Source of the DNA: Candidatus Aminicenantota bacterium
GTDB lineage: Bacteria; Acidobacteriota; Aminicenantia; S016-38
Length of the DNA: 8,653 bases
NCBI GenBank assembly: GCA_027062035.1
Contig: JAMOUL010000200.1
Coordinates: 1 to 8,653 of the forward strand
Reading direction: 5' to 3'
This document shows positions 1 to 5,732 of the stretch, piece after piece. The translations under genes and the position numbers were made by a program. Under the pieces are notes generated by a model, which was not told the origin of the DNA, made no database searches, and saw only the letters and a program-made list of their open reading frames with translations. Numbering within the stretch: the stretch's first letter is position 1; every line of letters starts with the position of its first letter.

Positions 1-661
1 CCGGTAAATACACCTGAATGAGCATCCCCTCCCTGGGCTGCAAATTTTCCTTATGAAAAAGTACAGAGAAATAATATTTTCCCTGAAATTTCTGGCCATA
101 ATACCTGATCCTGTAGTTCTGATTAACCCACTTCTCTGTCCTGAATCCAATTTTTTCAACATCTTCCCAGCTAACGTTCTCTCCCGGAACCTCTATCGGG
201 AAATGCACATAAAGAGTTTCGTGCTCAAGAGGATACGTCCATTCAGTAGGGGACCAGTGAAGCACCACAAGTTTTCCAAATTCTTTGCTGGTGGTATACG
301 CAAGATAACCTTCCCTGACAAAATCCTCTGCAAAATTTACAATAAAGTAATATTCTCCCGGAGGAACACCCGAACTGTTAAAAACATCGTACTTGTACCT
401 GCTGATCCGGTCAATTGAAAGGGGGATCTTTTTCCCGGAACTGTCCTGAATAAAACATCTTTCCAGATTAAAATGGGGGTCACGACCTATACCCTCAAGA
501 TAAAAGCCATGCATCACCCCTTCCTTAACTTTCCACCGGGTTATGTAAAGGATATCTGCCTTTCCTGCCCTGGTAAGTGAAAGATGAACCTCAACCCATT
601 GAAGTTCAACAGACAGAGCCAGGAGGGGAATGGCGAGAAAGAAAAGTAAAAGTCTTCTCAC
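1..661 (-). CDS. Secreted or membrane-anchored protein of unknown function, C-terminus cut by window edge
   Basis: This is the last visible gene of the leftward operon. About 220 residues are present before the window ends, with no stop reached. The N-terminus reads as a signal peptide: two arginines, then a hydrophobic run LLLFFLAIPLLALS, with possible cleavage near residue 17. The mature part is beta-rich and aromatic, with no cysteine cluster or catalytic motif I recognise. An early stretch containing TRWKVKEGVMHGFYLEG faintly recalls the N-terminal domain of DUF2207-type predicted membrane proteins, but I would not assign it. The GTG at 661-659 is chosen because an in-frame TGA lies only five codons upstream and no other start fits the signal peptide. 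It overlaps the stop of the preceding gene as GTGA, with an AGAGAGGA stretch just before it, so translation is probably coupled. Seen: signal peptide and overlap. Inferred: export to the periplasm or cell envelope. Confidence 0.75.
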   Translation of the reverse strand, partial: MRRLLLFFLAIPLLALSVELQWVEVHLSLTRAGKADILYITRWKVKEGVMHGFYLEGIGRDPHFNLERCFIQDSSGKKIPLSIDRISRYKYDVFNSSGVPPGEYYFIVNFAEDFVREGYLAYTTSKEFGKLVVLHWSPTEWTYPLEHETLYVHFPIEVPGENVSWEDVEKIGFRTEKWVNQNYRIRYYGQKFQGKYYFSVLFHKENLQPREGMLIQVYLP

Positions 662-1047
662 TCCTCTCTTTCTGCTTCAACCCTTGCCATTAAAAGATCT
701 GCCTGGGAGGACACAAAATCAGCGAAATAGGATTTTGCTTCTGCCCATTCTATCTCGTCAGGGAAGTTCAAAACAACGCCCTTCCATATCAGTTTATATA
801 CCTTTAGAAGGATTTCGTTGCAGTTCTTTTCCCTGCAACGAAAATATGCAACCACAGGCACAGGAGTAAAGGTGATTCTGGGACCGGAATGAACTTCGGT
901 TTCTACACCCAGAAATTCAACGCCCATTTCCTCTATAACATCGAGATGCTCCCTGATTCCAGCTATAACCGTTGCAACCGAATAGTCAGCAGAAGAAAAT
1001 TTCATTTTAAGAAGATCCTCTTTAATTTCCCCAAAAGGAAGTTCCAT
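658..1047 (-). CDS. Conserved-looking 129-residue cytosolic protein, function unknown
   Basis: I do not recognise this family. The protein is 129 residues, acidic, and has no signal peptide or membrane segment. It looks like a compact alpha/beta fold: helical residues 20-41 (containing IREHLDVIEEMGVE), a beta-rich middle at 44-70, then a helical C-terminus from about residue 77. Two cysteines, C71 and C76, sit in FRCREKNC. This is too few for a classical zinc or iron-sulfur site within one chain. The start is firm: AGGAGG at 1059-1054 lies six bases before the ATG. That ribosome site is formed by the two AGG arginine codons that end the upstream receptor gene, and only three bases separate that stop from this ATG. 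The 3' end overlaps the following secreted-protein gene by GTGA. The tight position between an outer-membrane barrel and an exported protein suggests a linked role, but nothing in the sequence says what it is. Confidence 0.8.
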   Translation of the reverse strand: MELPFGEIKEDLLKMKFSSADYSVATVIAGIREHLDVIEEMGVEFLGVETEVHSGPRITFTPVPVVAYFRCREKNCNEILLKVYKLIWKGVVLNFPDEIEWAEAKSYFADFVSSQADLLMARVEAEREE

Positions 1048-1050
1048 TTT

Positions 1051-3582
1051 TTACCTCCTGATTTTTATTCCAAACATAAAATATCTTGGCTGATTAAAAA
1101 CTCTCCCGGAAAGAAACTCGGGGATTGTTGCATCCTCATACGCTTCCACAGCGATTTTATTGTTTGTAATATTGTAAACATACATTGAAAGTTCAATGTT
1201 AAACCTGTCCAGCTTAAATAATTTGGACACCCCGGCATCCATCCTCCACCAGGTTGGCAGTCTGAACTCACCGAGTTTCGCAACAAACCCCTGGGGGTAA
1301 TCGTATATCCCCGGCCTTAATTGAGTTGTATCTATATAGTAGGCGGGGATAATATAACCATCCCTTGCTCTGAATAGATAAAAGACAGAAAGGTCTGACC
1401 TTATTCTCCATCTCGCATTGAAAAGGAAGGACCATCTGGAATTCAGATAAGGAGAAAGATAATCCCCCCTTATAGCATACCCATAGGTGTAGTTATAGAT
1501 AAATGGCACATTGGTGGGGTCAAATGGAGAGAGTGAAGGGTTCATCTTGAGTGAAAGTTTTTTATAAACAAACTCAGTTCTAAAGGAAAATCTGCCTGAT
1601 TTTTTAAGATCAATTCTCCATTCTGCATATCTTCTATCATAGTTATTCCTGTTGGTAGTCTGGGTATATCCCCAGAAATATTCATCCCTGACCATTGAAT
1701 ACCAGGGAAGCCCTCCATACTGTGCAGGAAAGTTTCCCCTGGAAATCCAGTCGGAGGATGAAAAAATTCCCCAGCCCGTTTGCAATCTATGCACATACCA
1801 GAACTCTGAATAAAGACGCGTATTGAGCCTGTAAAGAAAGTCAACGTCCAGAGACAGTCCCAGGGGAAGGTCCGAAGAGATCCCCACACCAAAATCATAA
1901 TTTCTCTCGGGCTCAACATAGTAAGCTATTGGATTCAGACCTTCAACTGTGGTTATGGGTAAATGAGTAAAGAGAAAGGAGAATTCTCCTTCCTCGGGTA
2001 CCCCATCACCGTCATCGTTCCACAAATATTTAGAATATCCGCCAGTAGTTGCGATCTTTTCCACCGCGGAGACCGGAAAGGGTACCATCCTGAAGGCAGA
2101 ATACAACCTGATAACCAGAAATCCGTTTCTGAAGGGATCATAGGACAGTCCTCCTCTGGCAGAAAACACGTGAAGTGTCTTGGTCTGAGCATTTTCAATC
2201 TTTACGGCAGGTATGGTGCCCTCTGAGGAATAGGGGAACTCTGCAGAAGGAGCAGAGGAAGGATTTACCGAAAACCATTCAGCTTCATAACCGATTCCGC
2301 CGGTAAAGTTTATATTGCCGCTGGTAAGTGCATCCTCTATCCATAAACCAGCCCTGTAAAGTGAATAATCCATATTTTCCTGGCTTTTAAGAAAGGCAAA
2401 GGAAGGCACGTCGTGATAATAGACAAAGTGCAGAGGATATTCCCTGGATTTCGTTATATTGCTCTTTGTAAAGTGCGCTCCGAAGAAAACAAAGTTATTT
2501 GTCGCAAGAAAACTGTGGGTATAAAACCTGGAGGAAAGATTTACATAATCAAGGGAGCTTTTTTCTTCACCCTTATAATTTCCTCCCCATCCCAGATCCC
2601 GGGTAGCATCATAGAAGGATGACTCGAAGGAATAGGGACTCATCTCCCTTTTAATGGTGGAGTGTCCTGCGGAAAGGGTGAGGGATTTATATGCAAAATT
2701 CCCTCCAAAGCTCCTGAAGTCCCTCTTTCCGCTCCACGAAGACTGCAATGGGTCATTAACCCTTTCTCTGAGCCCTGAAAACTCCTCCCTTCCACCAAGA
2801 AAGAAAATTTCACCTGCCGGGAACTGTCCCCTCACATAGACCCGCGAAAATTTACTGCTTCTTTCCCGGGGGAAGCTAAAGTTCTCGTTTCTTCTCTGCG
2901 CTGCCAGATAAATTCTGTAGTTTCCGGTTCCAGCTGACATCTTGAGTTCAAGGTCCCGGGAAGGATCAAAGCTGATGGCATTTTCCCTTCTGGAGGATGC
3001 AAGGAAAAATCCTCCAAGTTCAAACCCGCTGTATCCCACAGTCTCAGGAGTTATGGAAACATTTATTTTGCCGATCCGGGTACTGTGTTCTATGGTCTCG
3101 CTGGAAATGGAAGAATAGGGGGAAAAATCAACCACATCCTCAAAGGTTCTTATACCAGAAAAATAATACCTTGCACCAGGCCTGAAAAGCGAATAGGTAA
3201 ACTTTTCACCGTAACCATCCACGTTACCGGCAAGGTAAAGGGATTCCCTTAAATCCCTCCTGGACCTAATAGCATTCTCACGCCTGAAAAACTCCCTGCT
3301 CCTTGACAGATAAACCTCCTTTTCCAGAGGATATATCCACATTCCCAGTTCTTTTCCCTCAATTTTAATCTCACCGTATTTTTCACTCTCCACAAAAACA
3401 GGGTATTTCCCGGGGGGTATGTTTCTGAACCAGAATACCCCTTCACCATTGGTTTTAGCCTCATATTTTCCAATAACGATCCTTATCCCCTGAATCTTTC
3501 CGCCCTCTCCGGGAACGTAATTTCCAACAATTGTGGTTGCAAGCATGGGTATAAAGGAAAGAAGAAAAGCTATCCACCTCAT
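1051..3582 (-). CDS. TonB-dependent receptor-like outer-membrane beta-barrel protein
   Basis: This 843-residue protein is predicted to be an outer-membrane barrel for uptake or surface binding; the substrate is unknown. Residues 1 to about 16 form a signal peptide (MRWIAFLLSFIPMLA). Residues of about 18-92 match a carboxypeptidase-regulatory-like beta-sandwich, the small domain often found ahead of TonB-dependent receptors; its NGEGVFWFRNIPPGKY stretch is typical. Residues of about 110-200 sit where the plug should be but keep only faint plug features (YFSGIR near 140-145). The rest is alternating aromatic/polar beta-strands. A calcium-loop-like DDGDGVPEEGE lies at 523-533, as seen in extracellular loops of such receptors. 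The end, GRVFNQPRYFMFGIKIRR, resembles the closing strand of the family. The ATG overlaps the aminopeptidase stop as ATGA, with GAGAGGTG before it. A divergent, partly plug-less porin is the alternative. No TonB box is obvious. Confidence 0.85.
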   Translation of the reverse strand: MRWIAFLLSFIPMLATTIVGNYVPGEGGKIQGIRIVIGKYEAKTNGEGVFWFRNIPPGKYPVFVESEKYGEIKIEGKELGMWIYPLEKEVYLSRSREFFRRENAIRSRRDLRESLYLAGNVDGYGEKFTYSLFRPGARYYFSGIRTFEDVVDFSPYSSISSETIEHSTRIGKINVSITPETVGYSGFELGGFFLASSRRENAISFDPSRDLELKMSAGTGNYRIYLAAQRRNENFSFPRERSSKFSRVYVRGQFPAGEIFFLGGREEFSGLRERVNDPLQSSWSGKRDFRSFGGNFAYKSLTLSAGHSTIKREMSPYSFESSFYDATRDLGWGGNYKGEEKSSLDYVNLSSRFYTHSFLATNNFVFFGAHFTKSNITKSREYPLHFVYYHDVPSFAFLKSQENMDYSLYRAGLWIEDALTSGNINFTGGIGYEAEWFSVNPSSAPSAEFPYSSEGTIPAVKIENAQTKTLHVFSARGGLSYDPFRNGFLVIRLYSAFRMVPFPVSAVEKIATTGGYSKYLWNDDGDGVPEEGEFSFLFTHLPITTVEGLNPIAYYVEPERNYDFGVGISSDLPLGLSLDVDFLYRLNTRLYSEFWYVHRLQTGWGIFSSSDWISRGNFPAQYGGLPWYSMVRDEYFWGYTQTTNRNNYDRRYAEWRIDLKKSGRFSFRTEFVYKKLSLKMNPSLSPFDPTNVPFIYNYTYGYAIRGDYLSPYLNSRWSFLFNARWRIRSDLSVFYLFRARDGYIIPAYYIDTTQLRPGIYDYPQGFVAKLGEFRLPTWWRMDAGVSKLFKLDRFNIELSMYVYNITNNKIAVEAYEDATIPEFLSGRVFNQPRYFMFGIKIRR

Positions 3583-4853
3583 TTTTCACCTCTCAGATAC
3601 TGAATTAAAAGTCTCACACCAAATCCTGTTCCTCCCTCTGGCATATAATAAAAGGATTTGCTCAGCATGGCAGGTCCAGCTATATCAAGGTGTATCCATT
3701 TATCCTTATTTATAAATTCTCCCAGGAAAAGGGCAGCCATAATTGAGCCCCCGCTTCTTCCATAATCTGCATTTTTAATATCAGCCCTTTTGGACTTTAA
3801 ATCCTCTTTATATTCTTTGAGTAATGGCATCCTCCAGACCAGTTCTCCCGTCTCAGACGATGCCCTTTCCATCTTATCGGCCTCACCATCATCCCTGGAG
3901 TACATGGCAGCCACAAGCTCTCCAAGCCCCACCACCGCTGCACCTGTCAGGGTGGCAAGATCTATTACAACGTCTGCATTTTCCTTTTCTGCATAAATCA
4001 ATGCATCTGCAAGAAGCAACCTGCCTTCTGCATCGGTGTTCTCAACCTCAACGGTTTTGCCATTGGCCATTTCAATAACATCCGCAGGCTTATAGGATGT
4101 GGCAGATGGAAGATTCTCAGCGAGGGGCATTATTCCCACAATCTCTGCATTGAATTTAAACCCTGCCTCCACAGCTCTGGCCACACCAAGAACAGCAGCT
4201 GCTCCTGACATATCCATATGCATCCCCTTCATGTATTTCGGTGGCTTCAGGTCGAGCCCTCCGCTATCGAAGGTAACCCCCTTACCAACCAGAACTATCT
4301 TCTTCCTTGCCCCTTCTGGTTTGTATCTGAAAATTACCACCCTGGGAGGCACAGAGGAGCCTCTTCCCACTGTGAGCGTTCCATAAAACCCATTCTCCCT
4401 GAGCCAGCCCTCATCCCCCACAAAAACCTTCACCTTTTTAAAGGAAGTGGCTATCTTTGAAAACCCTTCTGGATTAACTTTATCAGGAGCATCATTCACA
4501 ATATCACGAACAAAGAAAACCACATCCCTTATCCTCTCTGCTTCGGGAACTCCCTTTGCTCCTTTAACATACAATACAGCTTCTTTGTCCCTTTCCTTTT
4601 TGTATTTCGAAAAACTATAATCAGCCAGAAGACAACCCTCCAGGAAGCTCTGTCTGAACTTAACAGGAAGTTTCTCAAGGGAGATGTTTGCTTCCCCTGC
4701 CTTGAGTTTCTTCAAAACACCTGTTAAAACTGCCCCCTTCCTTCTCGCATCCTCTTTACTCGAAGGGGTTTCCAGATAATAGGTCCCATCTCTGAACCCT
4801 TCCCTGCCAAAGGCGAAATTCAATCCCTTTTTTCTATATTCATCTATCTTCAT
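3579..4853 (-). CDS. Leucyl aminopeptidase, M17 family (cytosolic di-metal exopeptidase)
   Basis: This 424-residue enzyme removes N-terminal residues from peptides in the cytoplasm, finishing peptide breakdown. The catalytic domain is complete. GKGVTFDSGG carries metal/catalytic residues K191 and D196, with K203 in LDLKP. D214 lies in MHMDMSG, and the family signature NTDAEGRL at 272-279 carries D274, E276 and the bicarbonate-binding R278. Spacing between these residues equals that of E. coli PepA (K270, D275, K282, D293, D352, E354, R356, from memory). The chain is about 80 residues shorter than PepA, with the loss in the N-terminal regulatory/DNA-binding domain (here about 125 residues), so a PepA-like DNA-binding role is doubtful. 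No signal peptide is present. The start has AAAGGAG eight bases upstream. It is the first gene of the leftward operon. The family call is sure; the pepA symbol is withheld because of the short N-domain. Confidence 0.96.
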   Translation of the reverse strand: MKIDEYRKKGLNFAFGREGFRDGTYYLETPSSKEDARRKGAVLTGVLKKLKAGEANISLEKLPVKFRQSFLEGCLLADYSFSKYKKERDKEAVLYVKGAKGVPEAERIRDVVFFVRDIVNDAPDKVNPEGFSKIATSFKKVKVFVGDEGWLRENGFYGTLTVGRGSSVPPRVVIFRYKPEGARKKIVLVGKGVTFDSGGLDLKPPKYMKGMHMDMSGAAAVLGVARAVEAGFKFNAEIVGIMPLAENLPSATSYKPADVIEMANGKTVEVENTDAEGRLLLADALIYAEKENADVVIDLATLTGAAVVGLGELVAAMYSRDDGEADKMERASSETGELVWRMPLLKEYKEDLKSKRADIKNADYGRSGGSIMAALFLGEFINKDKWIHLDIAGPAMLSKSFYYMPEGGTGFGVRLLIQYLRGEK

Positions 4854-4859
4854 TCCACA

Positions 4860-4898
4860 ACTCCTTTAATCAAATCTTATCATTTCGATTTAAGGAGT
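4860..4898. repeat. 39-base imperfect palindrome in the divergent intergenic region
   Basis: The left arm 4860-4874 and right arm 4884-4898 are inverted copies matching at 13 of 15 positions, separated by nine bases. In RNA from the minus strand, one of the two mismatches becomes a G-U pair. That gives a stem with 13 Watson-Crick pairs, one wobble and one A-A mismatch. In plus-strand RNA the same position is an unpaired A-C. The aminopeptidase ribosome site (complement of 4861-4867) lies inside the stem. The element could be an RNA hairpin controlling that gene, a DNA operator for both operons, or both. Confidence 0.7.
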
Positions 4899-4907
4899 AA
4901 AAATATA
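4874..4907 (-). promoter_or_regulatory. Possible leftward promoter elements for the aminopeptidase operon
   Basis: Two weak candidates read leftward. TATATT occupies 4907-4902 and would start transcription near 4895, giving a leader of about 42 bases that contains nearly all of the palindrome. TGATAAGAT occupies 4882-4874 and resembles an extended -10 element, but would start RNA at the ribosome site itself. Neither has a convincing -35 box. One of them, or another site, must serve the operon, since no leftward gene lies upstream in the intergenic region. Confidence 0.3.
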
Positions 4908-4909
4908 AT
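4904..4909 (+). promoter_or_regulatory. Perfect TATAAT -10 element, candidate upstream sdh promoter
   Basis: TATAAT matches the sigma-70-type -10 consensus exactly. No acceptable -35 hexamer is found at a 16-18 base spacing; the best, TTATCA at 4878-4883, is 20 bases away. The missing -35 region coincides with the right arm of the palindrome at 4860-4898, so a bound regulator could replace or block it. Predicted RNA start is near 4916. Confidence 0.35.
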
Positions 4910-4921
4910 TGAGGTATTTTC

Positions 4922-4951
4922 TTGAACTCAGGGGAACTTAGGAGTTAGAAT
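4922..4951 (+). promoter_or_regulatory. Candidate sigma-70-type promoter of the sdh operon
   Basis: TTGAAC (4922-4927) and TAGAAT (4946-4951) are separated by 18 bases. Each hexamer differs from consensus at one or two positions. RNA would start near 4958, leaving a leader of about 24 bases that contains the AGGAGGGA ribosome site at 4971-4978. This is the best -35/-10 pair in the intergenic region. Confidence 0.5.
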
Positions 4952-4981
4952 TTTAAAGCAAATTAATTTCAGGAGGGAGAA

Positions 4982-5344
4982 ATGCTAAAGCCCAAGTGGT
5001 TTTATCCTTCTTACAAGAAGGATGTGGGGGAATGGGCATGGATACTCCACAGGCTTGGAGGCCTTGCCCTTATGTTTTACCTGCTCCTCCACATTTTCGT
5101 CACCAACAGATTGGCTGCCGGACCAGAAGCCTTTAATTCCACCATGCACGCCCTATCGACCCCGCTTTTCAAATTTTTCGAATGGGGGCTGTGGGGCGTA
5201 ATACTTTTCCATGCATTTAATGGTATAAGGCTTGTAATAATCGATTTTGCAGGAGCATCCAGGTATCAGAAGGCTCTTTTCTGGATAGCCTTCGTACTTT
5301 TCCTGGCCCTCTGGATACCTGCTGCCTGGAAATTCTTCATCTAA
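4982..5344 (+). CDS. sdhC: Succinate dehydrogenase membrane anchor, cytochrome b subunit (SdhC)
   Basis: This 120-residue anchor subunit of complex II binds quinone and heme b with SdhD in the inner membrane. Three membrane helices are visible at about 19-43, 62-88 and 96-118. The family motif WILHRLGG places H23 and R24 at the quinone site; R24 corresponds to E. coli SdhC R31 (numbering from memory). HAFNGIRLVIID at 77-88 carries H77, equivalent to the E. coli heme ligand H84, with the same 11-residue spacing to Asp. A further membrane histidine, H37, has no E. coli counterpart that I recall and could bind a second heme. At the E. coli Ser27 position this protein has W20. The start is supported by AGGAGGGA at 4971-4978. 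It is the first gene of sdhCDAB, and the stop codon is fused to the ribosome site of sdhD. Confidence 0.93.
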   Translation: MLKPKWFYPSYKKDVGEWAWILHRLGGLALMFYLLLHIFVTNRLAAGPEAFNSTMHALSTPLFKFFEWGLWGVILFHAFNGIRLVIIDFAGASRYQKALFWIAFVLFLALWIPAAWKFFI

Positions 5345-5354
5345 GGAGGTAAAA

Positions 5355-5723
5355 ATGCCAGGAAGAAGTGCACTTATAAAGAGAAACAGGGGGGCAATGG
5401 CCTGGTTTCTGCAAAGGGTTACAGCCATTTACCTCTTTGTTTTTCTCATTGCTCATTTTGTGATTATGCATTTTGTGGGAACAGGTGAGGTAACCTATGA
5501 AACAGTAGCTCCAAGATTATCCAGTCCGTTATGGAAGGCCGGGGATCTGTTATTTCTGCTTTTCGCCCTCTATCATGGTATGAATGGCGTCTGGCAGGTC
5601 CTCGAAGATTATGTAAGGAGCAGGGGACTCAGGCTCTTTCTTTATGCTGTAGTGATAACAGTCGCCACTGTTCTGCTGGTGGTAGGTGCAATAACAATCT
5701 TCTCAGTCAATCCAGTTAAATAG
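5355..5723 (+). CDS. sdhD: Succinate dehydrogenase membrane anchor subunit (SdhD)
   Basis: This 122-residue second membrane anchor of complex II has helices at about 16-41, 59-85 and 91-117. The diagnostic stretch YHGMNGVWQVLEDYV at 73-87 aligns with E. coli SdhD: H74 matches heme ligand H71, and D85-Y86 match D82-Y83, whose tyrosine contacts ubiquinone (E. coli numbering from memory). H34 and H39 in the first helix are extra histidines that might ligate a second heme, as in type A enzymes with two anchors and two hemes. The start follows TAAGGAGG at 5342-5349, which joins the sdhC stop to the ribosome site. The gap to sdhC is ten bases and to sdhA nine. The two anchors show the same H-x3-G layout in helix 2 but little other similarity. 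The subunit call is firm; the heme number is inference. Confidence 0.93.
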   Translation: MPGRSALIKRNRGAMAWFLQRVTAIYLFVFLIAHFVIMHFVGTGEVTYETVAPRLSSPLWKAGDLLFLLFALYHGMNGVWQVLEDYVRSRGLRLFLYAVVITVATVLLVVGAITIFSVNPVK

Positions 5724-5732
5724 GAGGGAAAA

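Noticed and set aside
53..418. Plus-strand open frame of 121 residues near the left edge
   Set aside because: It is antisense to the signal-peptide-bearing leftward gene, which has a coupled start and continues the operon. The plus frame lacks a ribosome site and any domain.
889..1188. Plus-strand open frame of 99 residues across the receptor/129-residue gene junction
   Set aside because: It crosses two well-supported opposite-strand genes and has no ribosome site.
4854..4981. Small RNA or riboswitch gene in the divergent region
   Set aside because: Apart from the single hairpin and promoter-like boxes I see no multi-stem fold or known riboswitch core in these 128 bases.
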